Of a stretch of DNA of 64,000 nt, positions 11,339 through 24,200 are shown piece by piece; positions within the stretch are counted from its first letter, which is position 1; the number at the start of each line of letters is the position of its first letter. The notes beneath the pieces were generated by a model. The model ran no database searches, was not told the DNA's origin, and worked only from the letters and a program-made list of their open reading frames with translations. Origin of the DNA: Tricholoma matsutake. Taxonomy: Eukaryota > Basidiomycota > Agaricomycetes > Agaricales > Tricholomataceae. The position numbers and the translations under genes are program-made. Location: NCBI GenBank assembly GCA_026075535.2, contig AP026545.1, forward strand, positions 7,006,001-7,070,000. Direction: 5' to 3'.

Positions 11339-12520
11339 TGATAGGTCATCTCCTTGGCTCAAGGACTGATTCACCACTTTAGCATCATTCTAATCACATC
11401 GGCTAACTCCTACAATGTCCCAGACGCAGTGCGACCCACTCTATCAATCGCGATATCATATCGACCGCATCGAAACATCACCAGCGACATTGATCGTATC
11501 AAAAGCCCACATCACACAACCTTAGGACTACCCCGAAAGTCACTAAGATTCCCCTACACGACCATCGAACATCCCTGACCAACTTCGAACAAGCCGCAAC
11601 CGCGATCGAGCATCGTCGACCATCATCGAGCATCATCAATCGATATCGAGAAACTACAAGCGACATCGGGTGCCACCTTCGTTATCTAAATGGTGGAAGA
11701 CCATGCACTAGGATGTATTCCAACTCGTGCTCAAACCTGCTGATCATAGGTCAGCCTCATTCCAAGTCCCTATTGCGCACAGAACCCGCTGGATGCATTA
11801 TTGCGAGACTTAGTGCAGTTTATACACAAAGGACAGTCTCTTTTAGTTCTTTTCCTTTATTACTCTTTCATCATATGATATATATATCTTTCTTGTTCGG
11901 ATTCCAATCTCCTTTATGGCCTTGTGCCTTAACTCATATCTTTTGCCTCATGTTCTACACATGTTTCTCATTCCATTTTAGGAAGTTTCTTTAAAACATA
12001 TAAAACTCTGTAGTATCTACTTGGAAATGACAAGAAATCGTCTTCACATATCATCTCATATACAGTAAGCATCCGATCAACTTTCTAAAACAATCTAAGT
12101 CTCTGCGGGTTTTCTCAATTGATGAGAAACCTCTGCGATCATCGCGTCCTCGATCCTCCCTTGATCCTCTCGTCATTAGCTCTAGCAACCCTTCCAACAC
12201 TTCATAGCGGTTTGCCGCACCCTTCGTATACTATTGACCTATCGAAAGGTCCACAGAATTCACATATCGACCATCGACGATAAACTCGTTCACCGTCAAT
12301 CTCGTCGATTGCCCTCGATATCGATTGATACTCGATCGGACCACGCCAAACGCCTTCGTCTCTCATAACACTACCTTCACAACTAGTGTTAACTAGTAAT
12401 CTTCTCATACGTTTGACCACAAACATTCGGAACGTCTTGCAACCTTCCTCTGACTCATTGCAAACATCATCGATTGCCTCATCGGCAGTTCTGGTGGTTT
12501 TCCCAGGTTGAGCATCATCA
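11339..12520 (+). repeat. 3' LTR of Gypsy copy 1 (LTR A)
   Basis: 1182 bp, starting TGATAGG and ending CATCATCA. It is very similar to the two LTRs of copy 2 (17592-18777 and 26655-27839). It contains a TATA-rich stretch (ATGATATATATATC, about 11875-11888) that may be the promoter. The right flank begins CCGT, as does the right flank of LTR C; I could not find a target duplication because the left end is outside the window. Confidence 0.9.
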
Positions 12521-12591
12521 CCGTAGTGACAGCCTGGTCAAAAAGCAGAATTGAGTGACATATGTCATGCCAGTATACTGTCAATTTTAGG

Positions 12592-13746
12592 CTCGATAAC
12601 GGTGTTTGTGGACACTCCAAATCCATCGAAAATAAATTTCCAAAAAGGAAAATACAAAAAAGGAAAGAGGGAAGATCAACAGCACCTCCTTGTAGTAACT
12701 GTGCATCTCACCATTTAATGAAGTGGGTCACTGGACATGAATATATTTGTGCTTGTCATGTGAAATACAGAATTAGACTAGTTATTTTGGCTTGCATACA
12801 CTACACATCTTCAATTACAAAGTATATGTACATCACACATATAGGATTAGCATATGGATAAAAACCTGTTGAAATGAGGGATGGAGAAGCTTTCTGCAGT
12901 GTAATTAGTTGGGGTTAAGCACAAGATTGATAATGGATGGATGAATGTGTAACAAGAAAGTCAAAAATACAACAAATCTGGAAAGTGTGAGAGCAAAGTG
13001 AGGATCTAAAATTCCAGGACTAAGCACTTTGTATCAGCCTGTTATAGATTAAATGGCAGAAAGAACTAGGTAAACTGAGGGTATCCTGGTGGTGGAACAG
13101 GAAGTTTTGAGGGACAAGATGCATGGGTTTCTTAAATTGAAGGATCACACATGGGGACTAATCATTGCAGGGAAATAACTTGTTAATTAGAAAGCAAAAA
13201 AGATGACAGAAAACAAGGCAAGGGGAGAGGAGATACGGTGGTCCGAAGATTTTCATTGAGAGGGTGGCTGTGCACACGACAAAATTTTAAATTGTGTCAT
13301 GTCAAGACCTGAAATATTGTAGATCCCCAAGACTTCAAATATCCATCAGCGGGAATACTCAGAGTGCAGGTATGAAAAGTCACAAGGGGATAAGCCCAAG
13401 AAATAGAGAGAGAGCAGTGAGACACCGAGACATTGAGATCCAGAACAGCACAAGACAACATATTGAGGTGACCTCAGTGTAGCAATAAAAGGGATGATCA
13501 CAGCTGACACTATAGTGGTATTTGAAGCATGGTGGCAGACCCAGAATACTGAACATTGCAGTGGTACTAGGCTATCAAGGCCAAATGTGGCCTCGATACT
13601 AGCGTAGGAACTCGATACAGGCTATCGAGACCACAAACACGGTTACCGCACCGTCGGTCAATCTTCCCTCTTTCCTTTTTTGTATTTTCCTTTTTGGGAA
13701 TTTATTTTCGATGGATTTGGAGTGTCCACAAACACCACTATCGAGC
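12592..13746. mobile_element. Non-autonomous element with 85-bp terminal inverted repeats
   Basis: The ends 12592-12676 and 13661-13746 are near-perfect inverted repeats; the outermost bases are GCTCGATA and each end contains GGTGTTTGTGGACACTCC. The 1-kb interior has no credible ORF. Just inside the right end (about 13580-13650) are several short TATCGAG and CCACAAACAC pieces that partly repeat the terminal sequence. No clear target duplication is seen, so the exact outer limits are uncertain. It is probably a MITE-like or deleted DNA transposon; the superfamily cannot be assigned. Confidence 0.65.
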
Positions 13747-15337
13747 TGCGGATGCAGGGATCATGGACTTGTTACTTGCTTGATATCCGCCTATGCTAAC
13801 TAGAGCTAAGGATCTTCACTGGCACAACTTGCCCTACATAGTAAGGAATATTTTAACAGGTTCCCTATGTAATTTCTCCTCCTTTTCTTGTTCTTTTCAC
13901 TACTAATAGTCTCCTTTGTTAGATCATAACTTGTATTCTCACAAGTCACCAGATCCTTGCTTCCACCATCAAAATATGTAGTAAGTTTTTTCTTTCTCCT
14001 CAACTATAACTAGAAAAATGTTCTTTTCCATAGGTTACACTGCTACAGTGTTTTCAGCTCGACAACAGCCAACAACGCATGCAACACAACACCACCCCTC
14101 CTCCCCATCCAAATGGGATGCGAGGCTCTCGTTTGGGCATAGGAGACCGCAGAGGGGTGTTGGGAGACCTGAAGACTGCCAGGTACGTCCCCTATTTCCA
14201 TCTCCACCCACCACAACTCACACCCCACCCCCAGATCATCCACCAACCCAGCACCTGCCGCCATTACATTATAACGATGGAGACAGTGGATGAAAACAAC
14301 AACGATGAAGGGAGGACAATGACGAGGACAACCACCAGGACAAGACCAACGCTCTAATGGACTGATGCCGTGGAAAATGACAGGAAGACGACAATGTGGA
14401 GGACCATGCAGCCACTGCTCAGGCTACCACCACAACAACAGCAGCACCCCCAACCCCCACAGCGAGCAACTGCTTGTGGGTGGAAACGGGGAGCAATGGG
14501 ACAGGGGATGGGACAACTTCCAGACAGTAACCACCAGAAGAGGACAAACCACAAATGGTGGGGGAGAGCGAACAACCAGAAGCGAAGGTATGGGCACCAC
14601 CACCACCACTGCATCAGATGAAGGATGCTAACACATACGGGGCAAACGGGGACAAGAGACACAGAAGCGGCAGCTCACCCAACCACCGCCGTGAGCAGCT
14701 GCTCACGGGGCAGCCTCCCTGTGAAAAGTGCAACTTTTTTTTGTTTTGATCATTAATTACTTTTGTGGCCCCTACTTTTGGGCCCCTTGCTTCATGCGAG
14801 AGAGGTTAGTTAGCTCAATAAAAACCTTGAACACTTTCATCAAATACTAATATTTTAAACTGTGTACATACTGAAGTTATTAAACAGCATATAGATGGTT
14901 ATACTGTTTAGGCTACCATTTATGTATACTTGACCTTCGTTGAGTAAGCGTAAACTAAATGGTTGGAGCCTTAGCCAGTGCCATGTCTGAATCAACTTGT
15001 ACTAGTACAAGAGTAATTTTTTTGCTAGTCTTCAACTTTCTCAATCATCACTACCTCTAGTACTTACTCTGTTGTACAACTGTATCAGGAAGGATTTTGA
15101 AATCAGATTTCGATTGCAAAGCATGGGGGATAGTAATTCGGGAGTAAAGCCATATTCAAGGTACACAACTGCCCAATGTTGAAATGTTGAAGGCATCAGG
15201 GTCATAAAAGTAGTGAGGTTGTAAAAAAATGGCAGGCTCAGAGACCTGTCGTGTGCAGTGAAAGCTGCTCCTAATAGGGAAGTGTAAGGGGTCCAGCCTT
15301 TCAGCTAGCCTTTTGTCGCTTTGCTATAGGATAAACA
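13747..15337. other. Region without a recognisable gene
   Basis: AT-rich stretches surround a CA/AC-rich, His/Pro/Thr-coding low-complexity segment (about 14060-14640) that is open on both strands. A GT...CAG interval at about 14182-14233 resembles an intron, so a small decayed gene is possible, but no family is recognised. A 95-bp repeat lies at 14879-14973. Confidence 0.4.
14879..14973. repeat. Short interspersed repeat (MITE-like), copy a
   Basis: Starts ATTAAACAGCATATAGATGG and ends GGTTGGAGCCTTAG. It is a clear relative of 58731-58825, and pieces recur at 53279-53420. Confidence 0.55.
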
Positions 15338-17591
15338 TCAGTGAGCTACAGGAACTAAAGATAGGTCCAATCTCCATGTACGAGCATTCTCCTCCACTGA
15401 GTCCTCTCCTGAACCTCCTTCTGAGCGCCCATCCATTTCCACGTCCTGGTCTTTATCTTTGTCTTTGTCATCATCATCGTCTTTGTCATCATCTTCAAGA
15501 GGGCCTATCTCTATGCTATCATCTGGGAACAAGTCAGCTTAATGATGTTTATACAAAATGCATGCAAACCAAATTCATCTGCAGGGAAACACTTCACAGG
15601 TTGTCTGACAGAGACCTCGAAGTTTGCATCTGTCCATGATAAGAACTGTTGGGAATGACTGTCATTGATGGTGTGCCATGCTCTCCAAAATAGTCGGTTG
15701 TTTTGGAAAACTCAGTAAATAGCTGCAACCACTTGCTCAGATGTACAGCCATCTTCCTCTGGCTTCAAGTTCACCTTTAATGCCCACTCAAGATAGAAGG
15801 AAATGGCCTTAGTTTGGCTAGCAAGACCTGTAAAATAAAAGATTCTCCATTTATCCCATGATCCAGCATGTTCTGCGAAGATGCTGAAGCTGTAGTTGCA
15901 CCATAGCCAGTGCAGGAGGTCTCTACCCAGTTTATGGCAATGCTTCATGGCCTGCTGCTCTTTGTATGATAAGCCATTTCGAGTATACGTCTGCCAATGC
16001 AAAACTTCTTCAAGTTCTATGACATTGACGAGATTGATGATTTTGACGACTCCTTCCCAGGTATTAAATGCAGGAAGAGGATTCCCTACTGGGATCAGCT
16101 GCTCTGGAGTGGCTGAAAACCCACTTGCCACTGATTCCTCATAAATATGGATAAGGAGGCGGCAAAGAAGGGTTCTAGAATCGGCGGCATGTTCTGTATT
16201 TGTCAGAGTCTGGCTGCCAACAAAGGTGTGGATGATGGAGTAGACTGTACGAGTGATGGTTCCGATGCTGTAGAAATGGCCACCTAAACAGATAGCGGAC
16301 TTGGGAGTGAACACAGCATGCAATGTACTGGGCCTCATATTCCTATCCATCCTGTATTATCATCCCAAATCCAAAAAGCAAAAAATGACTCACAGCTCCA
16401 TGCCAGGCATGAGGAACACAGCTTCAAAATCATAGTTATCCACATCCACATCGTCAACGCCAAAGCTCCCAGTGAACAACAGGGTGCTGGCAAGTGCTGG
16501 GGATTTTTGGGAGTTGCGATGACCCACCATTTGCATCCCCCTTCACTGATGACCTTGATGTGGGTACCAAATCCATCAGCGTCAAGGTGGAACTTATGAT
16601 GGGCACCCAATGTCGCTGCCAGGCCCCAAGCTAAACTAGTGAAGGGAAATGGATGGTACAAGACCTTGCAGAACTGAGAATCTGCAGTTGCTCGGAAGGC
16701 ATACTCATCACTTGCTAATGATGGCAGAGGATGCAATCAATAGGTGGAAAGGGAAGTGGAAAGTGTAGGGCGTTGAGGATCTTCCCACCATCCCCTACTC
16801 GGTGGCTTCATAGTAAATCTTCAGGGGTTCCGATGTGTAATGCTATCCTTCCCTCATCATCTTCAGGAAGGGAGTGATCTGTGAGGGTATTTATCTAGTA
16901 AAAGTGCAATGTGGAGTTACTGACCCTGAATAGTGATTCTTTTACTCAGCTTGGGTGAAATGGTGGACATGCCATTTGCCTCAAATTGAACAATTTGCAT
17001 AGGCTTGTCAGTGATGATGATGCATTTATGGCTGAAGATATCTCGAATCACTTCCAGTGGCGTAGAAGTGCATTCAGTTGACTGCATCACATGAAAGATT
17101 GAGTGAGAGCTATTGGGTTGTAGATGAGGGGGCAGATTATCCATGAATCCCCTGGAAACTGCATTCCATATGTCACAGAAGAACTTCAACACTGCTTTGG
17201 ACTGCTTTTACATCAGTAAGGCTGACAACGCATGCCAACATGACCTACATGAAAGCCAGCTGTATAATTATATGGGATTGTGGATTCAGGCCCATACAGG
17301 GGAAGAGATTGAGGGGCCACAAACATCTAAAAAATGGTATGCTTAGGAATAATAGCATCATTTACAGTCACATACCTCTGGAGGAATGTCCTCCCATGCA
17401 AAAGTAATATCAGGTTCAGACTGCTGTTCTACATTCAGAGCCTAGCAGTGCGAGGAACGGGCAACAGCTCTCACCATGTCTTCCTTTACCTCCACCAGAG
17501 TAAGGTCAATGAATTCCAGTAGCCTGCCATCCAGTTGTTCCTCAAAAGTACTCCTCCCCTCTAATGCTTCCTGTAGACCCTGGCTCTCCAT
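15338..17591 (-). pseudogene. JmjC-domain gene of the mushroom-specific type, decayed
   Basis: Minus-strand gene in several exons. The core has the JmjC iron-binding pattern: HLD (16581-16589) within KFHLDADGFGTH, then the distal His in STLHAVFTP (about 16302-16322) followed by ICLGGHFYS. These match JmjC-type 2-oxoglutarate/Fe(II) oxygenases, which in other proteins demethylate histones or hydroxylate residues. A clear 42-bp intron (16352-16393, GTGAGT...CAG) separates the two halves of the core. Downstream is a helical region and an Asp/Lys-rich acidic tail (15338-15532). Damage: TGA at 15712-15714 and 16808-16810, TAG near 17447, and a one-base frameshift near 16740. The upstream end is cut at 17591 by Gypsy copy 2; the piece at 27840-28014 may be its 5' end. 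The JmjC assignment is good; the exon model is only a sketch. Confidence 0.72.
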
Positions 17592-18777
17592 TGATAGGTC
17601 ATCTTCTCAGCTCAAGGACCAATTCACCACTTTAGCATCATTCTAATCACATCGGCTAACTCCTACGATGTCCCAGACACAGCGCGACACACTCTATCAA
17701 TCGTGATATCATATCGACCGCGTTGAAACATCACCAGCAACATCGATAGTATCAAAAGACCACATCACACAACCTTAGGACTACCCCGAAAGTCCCTAAG
17801 ATTCCCCTACACGACCACCGAACATCCCTGACCAACTTCGAACAAGCCACAACTGCGATTGACCATCATCGACCATCGTCGAGCATCATCAATCGATATC
17901 GAGAAACTACGAGTGACATCGGGCGCCACCTTCGTTATCTAAATGGTGGAAGACCATGCACTAGGACGTATTCCAACTTGTGCTCAAACCTGCTGATCAT
18001 AGGTCAGCTTCATTCCAAGTCCCTATCGCGCACAGAACCCGCTGGATGCATTATTGCGAGACTTAGTGCAGTTTATACACAAAGGACAGTCTCTTTTAGT
18101 TCTTTTCCTTTATTACTCTTTCATCATATGATATATATATCTTTCTTGTTCGGATTCCAGTCTCCTTTATGGCCTTGTGCCTTAACTCATATCTTTTGCC
18201 TCATGTTCTACACATGTTTCTCATTCCATTTTAGGAAGTTTCTTTAAAACATATAAAACTCTGTAGAATCTACTTGGAAACAACAAGAAATCATCTTAAC
18301 ATATCGTCTCATATACAGTTCTAAGCATCCGATCAACTTCCTAAAAACAATCTAAGTCTCGACGGGTTTTCTCGATCAATGAGAAACCTCTGCAATTGTC
18401 ACATCCTCGATCCTCCCTTGATCCTCTCGTCATTAGCTCTAGTAACCCTTCCAACACTTCATAGACATTTACCGCACCTTTCGTATACTATCAACCTATT
18501 GAAAGGTCCCCAGAACTCACATATTGACCATCGACAATAAACTCATTCGCTGTCGATCTCGTCGATCGCCCTCGATATCGATTGATACTCGATCGGACCA
18601 CGCCAAACGCTTTCGTCTCTCATAACACTACCTTCACAACTAGTGTTAACTAGTAATCTTCTCATAGGTATGACCACAAACATTCGGAACGTCTTGCAAC
18701 CTTCCTCTGACTCGTTGCAAACATCATCGATTGCCTCATTGGCAGTTCTGGTGGTTTTCCCGGGTTGAGCATCATCA
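17592..18777 (+). repeat. 5' LTR of Gypsy copy 2 (LTR B)
   Basis: 1186 bp, TGATAGG...CATCATCA. Followed at once by TTTTTGGAGCCC, the primer site region. Confidence 0.93.
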
Positions 18778-18781
18778 TTTT

Positions 18782-18799
18782 TGGAGCCCACCGTGAGGG
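18782..18799 (+). promoter_or_regulatory. Primer binding site of Gypsy copy 2
   Basis: TGGAGCCCACC begins five bases after the 5' LTR. TGG is the complement of the tRNA 3' CCA, so this is a tRNA-type PBS. I cannot name the tRNA without a tRNA set. Confidence 0.65.
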
Positions 18800-18818
18800 T
18801 TTCTGAATCATTTCATCG

Positions 18819-20747
18819 TTGGACCAACCTCGACTTCCTCGGCTTAGGCCAACACAAGCGAGAACCCTTTGTATCGATACTCGCCATGCCTTCAAATCTC
18901 TCGAACAATCGGGAGACATTCTAATTCCAGTTTCCGAAGCAGAATCTACTCATCGTAGACTATTTGTTTCACCTATATCATCGCCTTCCACATCGTCATC
19001 TACTTCTTTGTCATCATCATTGACCTCTTCATTTATCCTTCCAACAACTTCGACACCTCTACCATCTATTACACAAGTCTTAACCCCTACCCCTAGAGTC
19101 ATCGCATTCATGACTACCCAAACCACAATGCCAGCTCGTGGGCACTCGACCACTCCGAAATTTGACCCAACTCAGCCTCAAGAGCTTCGACGATACTTCA
19201 AAGAGCTTGAACTATTATTCCCAACCTGCAGCGTTACTGAATCGAATCTCATGAAGAAACACGCTTGTCACTACCTCAACATCGACTCGTCAGAACTCTG
19301 GGAATCGCTTCCAGAGTATCAACCTGGCACATCATTCAACCAATTTAGAACAGCAGTACACAAACTCTATCCTGGCTCGGAAGACAATCGCAAGTGGAGC
19401 ATATCAGACATGGACAAATTAGTGGGAGAACAGCTACGCGTTGGGATATTCGACGCGAGCGATCTAGGAATGTATTATCGCACGTTCTACAACATTACTC
19501 ACTTTTTGTGAGCAAAGAATAGGATCTCGGAAGCCGAGCAAAGCAGAGCTTATGTTCGAGGATTCCAACCTGGCTTATGGACTTGAATTGCTCAACGACT
19601 CAAACTCAAATTTCCCAACCATTATCCCAACGATCCATATCCACTCAACGACATTCACGACGTGGCAAAATTCATTCTAGCAGGCTCTAACACATCGAAC
19701 TCAGTAATCCACCAATCGACCTCTTCATCGCACTCGACATTGAACGTCGGAAATACGGTCACCTTGTCACCCAGTACAATTACGATTAAAACAGAAGATC
19801 TAAACACAATGTTCGAACGATTTGCTAGCACCATCGCTATGCATATTGCAGATACTAAAAATCCTCGCACTAATTCGGCAGACAGACAGGCACATATCGA
19901 TGCACTCCTTTGCATATTTTGCGGTTTATCTGGACATTTTATCCCTGACTGTATGGTTTGTCAGTCATACCTGAACAAAGGGAAGTGTAAGCGAAATGCG
20001 GAAGGAAAGATCGTACTTCCTAACGGACAATTCACCCCTCGAAGTATCCCTGGCAGGTTTATCAAGGAACGCATCGATGAATGGTGGAAATGCAACCCAG
20101 ACACAACCCCAGCAGCCACACTCTTATTCAGCATCGCACCATTGGCACCTTTGACTTCAACTAGCTCAACCTCGGCTGCGATCACTTCAATAACAGAGTC
20201 AGACGCCGTTTTTACATTGGGATTGGAGACGAAAGGCATTTATCATAATTTGATGTTGACAGCTGATTCCAAAGATAGGATAGTGGCTCTCGAGCATGAA
20301 ATATTTGCACTTCGAAGTGGTCGACCATTTTTGCATCCAAACAAAGAGGCCACGACAACCCCCATCCCTGCATCGTCAACGTCGACTGCTACAGTCCCAC
20401 CACCCTCGACATCTTCATTGACAATGGTCAACCCTTCGACTTCAACTACCGCTCCAACATCGACATCGACGTCTCCCGCATCGACCACTCCGCCATCGAC
20501 CACCATACCCCCAACGCAAACCTTGGTACACCCATACGCATCGGTCAGGGAGAACGCCTATCTGCCACCACACAAAAGGAACTTCGCTGGCGCATCAAAG
20601 GGTAAGGAAAAAGATGGACCATCATATGCGACACAGGCACTGGTACAGAATGAGAAAATCGCGCACGATATCTTTGCGCACTCGATGAAGATGCCGATCG
20701 TCACGCTGACATCCAAAGAACTACTCTTGCTTTCACCAGAGGTTTGA
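18819..20747 (+). pseudogene. Gag of Gypsy copy 2 with CCHC knuckle
   Basis: A long frame interrupted by two TGA codons (19509-19511 and near 19585, the second in a LWT-stop-IAQRL context where Arg is likely). The frame is open from a TTG at 18819; the first good ATG is at 19110 (MTTQTTMPARG). The capsid-like part (FDPTQPQELRRYF onward) is typical of gag in mushroom Gypsy elements. The nucleocapsid knuckle CIFCGLSGHFIPDC lies at about 19909-19952. A Ser/Thr/Pro-rich linker follows (about 20340-20520), then a tail ending at TGA 20745-20747. The frame continues past this stop into protease, so gag and pol were probably one polyprotein. Confidence 0.85.
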
Positions 20748-20810
20748 ACAAAATGGAGAGAACAGGTCACACCAAAATGAGTCCCACAATCTGGAAACAA
20801 TGCAACAAAC

Positions 20811-21194
20811 ATGTTTAGTCCCGACGCGATCATTGTGCCTGACCCGTATGAGACCTATATTAGCAGTCTCCAACCCGGTGAAATCCCTCAGCCTTTCATC
20901 ATCGCTAAAGAAACTTCATCAATTAGATCAGTTATTATGGATGTCCATGGTAACAACCAGGTAGAAAGCATCGTCAATCCTGGTTCCTTGATCATATCGA
21001 TGGCTGAAGATGTTTGCCACGAACTCGGTCTAGCATACGACTCCTTGATTAGGCTTCCAATGCAGTCTGCTAACGGGACTGTGGACGAAACACTCAGTTT
21101 AGCATGCAACGTACCCTGCGATCTTGGTGGAATCACCCTATACATGCAGATACATATTATTTGGGACCCAGCTTACAATATTCTACTCGGATGA
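20811..21194 (+). pseudogene. Aspartic protease of Gypsy copy 2, catalytic Asp changed to Asn
   Basis: Same frame as gag. The retropepsin active-site block reads VNPGS, with the Asn codon AAT at 20976-20978 where the family has Asp (D-P-G-S type). A single G-to-A change explains it and abolishes catalysis. Later blocks (GGITLYMQIHII, YNILLG) fit the flap and C-terminal parts of the fold. TGA at 21192-21194 ends the segment before PFDIL, where Arg would be expected. Confidence 0.8.
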
Positions 21195-21216
21195 CCTTTC
21201 GACATCTTAACGGAAA

Positions 21217-24200
21217 GTGTTATTAGAAACTATCAGAATGAAGCACAAACCATCACGATATGCGATCCGAACTCAACTCGGACTGCTACCATTCCCTCGA
21301 TACCTCGATCGCACCACCGTCGAAAGTAGTTCGAGAGGATTTTCAGTGTTAGAGAATGAAATTTCGGAACAGTGCGCTTTCATTATCTTGTTCGACTCTT
21401 CTGACTCCTCTATATTTATCGAGCGCACTGCAAATATCCCCGAAATCGACTCCTCCGAAGAATTATCTGCAACACTTTCTGACTTATATTTATCTGCGTG
21501 CGACGAGTTCCACGTTCCTCGAAACGCCTCGATGGTGTTTATACCTATGCGAACTTCTTCATCGTATGCTTCCCCTTCCTCAGTTATTTCCGACAATGGA
21601 CAGTCTAGTTATTTATCGATGAAGAAAAAGTATAAACCAGTAGCACAGAAGGTCTGTCCAATCGTGGCTGGACTACCTGATCATTTTAGAATTATTCAAC
21701 GCATCGAGGGCGATCCCCTCCAAGACATGCCTCCACTAAATCCCCATCCTCCAATATTCAAACCAACTCCTCAATATAACCTTGAACGCAAAAACATCAT
21801 CAATCAAAATCATCCAGGCGATTTCTTATGGCCTCAAGAATGAGACCTCATGCATGACTTCATTTGAAACCAGCAAGCAGGGTTTGCATGGACCGAAAAT
21901 GAACAAGGAAGGTTTCGACCCGATTTCTTCCCCCCTATTGAGTTTCCCATCGTCCCTCATACCCCTTGGGTCGAATGCAATATCCCCATACCGCCCAGTT
22001 TGTATGAACAGATTTGCGAGATGCTGAAAAAGAAGATCGAAGCAGGAGTCTATGAGTCATCGAACTCGTCATACCGATCACAATGGTTTTGCATTGCGAA
22101 GAAAGATGCCAAATCACTCTGAATAGTCCACAGCCTCGAGCTGCTAAACCAGGTTACGATTCAGCACTCAGGCGTCATCCCGATCCCCGAGCATTTAGCC
22201 AAACAGTTTGGAGGATGTGCTTGTGGTGGAATGTTGGATTTATATGTTGCATTTGACAAAAGGCTCGTATCTGAATCCTCTCGAGATCTAATGACTTTCC
22301 AGACCCCATTCGGCGCACTTCGAATCGTCACCCTACCGATGGGTTGGACGAACTCAGTTTCAATCCTACATGACGATGTAACTTTCATCCTACAACCCGA
22401 GGTCCCTCACATCATGATCCCTTATATCAATGACACACCGGTGAAGGGTCCGAAATCGGAATATCGAATGATCAGTGGGTCTTATGAAATGATTGTTGAC
22501 AACTCAGGCATTCGACGATTTGTGTGGGAGCATTTCGAGAACCTAAATCGCATCGTCCAGCGCATGAAGTATTGTGGTGGGACGTTCTCTGGACCGAAAT
22601 TATTTGCTTGTGTCCCCAAGATAATCGTTTTAGGTCATCGATGCAATATTCAAGGCCGAATGGCTGACCTGATGCATATCGATAAGATCCAGAAATGGGG
22701 TCCATGTCGTACGCTCACAGAAGTTAAGGTGTTCTTAGGAACGATTGGAGTTTGTCGAATTTTCATCCAGAGTTTCGCACATTGAGCAGCTGCGCTAATC
22801 AATCTCACTCAAAAAGATGTGCCCTTTGAATTCAGCCCATCTCAGGTAGCAGCGCAAGAAGATCTCAAGCATGCGCTCCTAAACTCGCCAGCAATTCGAG
22901 CCATCGACTATACCTCGAACGCCCCAGTAATCCTTGCAGTCGACACATCAAGCATCGCCATTGGCTATTTCCTAATGCAATGCGACCACGATAACCCTCG
23001 AAAGCGATACTACAGTCGATTTGGCTTGATAATGCTCAACAACTGCGAATCCCGGTTTTTGCAACCAAAACTCAAACTTTATGGTCTATATCGAGCTCTT
23101 GGGGCCCTTCGTTTATACTTGATAGGGGTACGAAACCTTATTGTCGAGGTCGATGTGAGGTATATCAAAGTTCATGTCACAGGTATGCACCATGGGCCAG
23201 ATGGTCTTTCACGATGTCCTCAACAAATTGAAGATGATGATGTCGAAGTAGAAGAAGAATTCGGCGACTGGATCAACAAACTACACGGTTTCGTTCACCA
23301 AATCAACCCAATCTCAATTCGACCTTTCCCCTCTCACACGACTTATCCCACTTTCGCCCAAGCTTCAGATTTCAGTAAGGGGGAGGATGTTTTGTATGAA
23401 GACATACCTCGATCGGACAAAGCAAAGAAAGACGACAAACGATTACTGCTCGTTCATAAATGGTCAGATGATATGGTGCGACCCCCAAATCTATCAGACA
23501 CAGAGTACGCTACCTTCATGCGATATTGCACTGAGTTCTTCATAGATTCCAGCAAACTATGGCAAAAAGATCGTCATGGTGAACACAAGATCGTCGCGAT
23601 TCCAGAGCATCGCATTGATATTATCCGGTCATCGCATGACCATATCGGCCACAAAATGATCTTCACCACGAAGTCTCATGTCGCACTACGATTCTGGTGG
23701 CCCAACCTGAAAGCCGATATCACATGGTACATCCAAACGTGCCACTACTGTCAGTTGCGACAAACTCAAAATCTTCTTATTCCACCAATTGTCACCACAC
23801 CCACTCCTCTATTCGGAAAAGTCTACATTGACAGAATGCACATGCTGCCTTCCGGCAGATATCGCTATATAGTACAAGGTCGATGTTCGATATCGTACTG
23901 GCCGGAGTTCAGGATGCTTCGCAATGAAACAGCGAAGACTATTGGTGATTGGATCTTCAAAGAAATCATTTGTCGTTGGGGCTCGCTTTATGAGATCGTT
24001 ACTGACAACGGCACAGCATTCCTTTCTGCTCTCGAGTATTTGTTGAAGCGATATCATATCAATCATATTTGGATAAGTGGGTACAATTTTCGTGCCAATG
24101 GTCTCGTCGAACGAGCCCACTTCGATGTACGACAATCACTCTACAAGGCCGTTGATGGTGATCAAACTCGATGGTCGGTTGGGACCTACTCGGTCTTTTG

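Noticed and set aside
11713..11994. ORF inside the LTRs (also 17978-18247)
   Set aside because: Lies wholly within the LTR and codes a Ser/Phe-rich string; an open frame by chance.
14354..14662. Cys/Trp-rich ORF on the minus strand at 14354-14662
   Set aside because: Low-complexity CCA/ACC repeats make both strands open; composition explains the residues, and no family is recognised.
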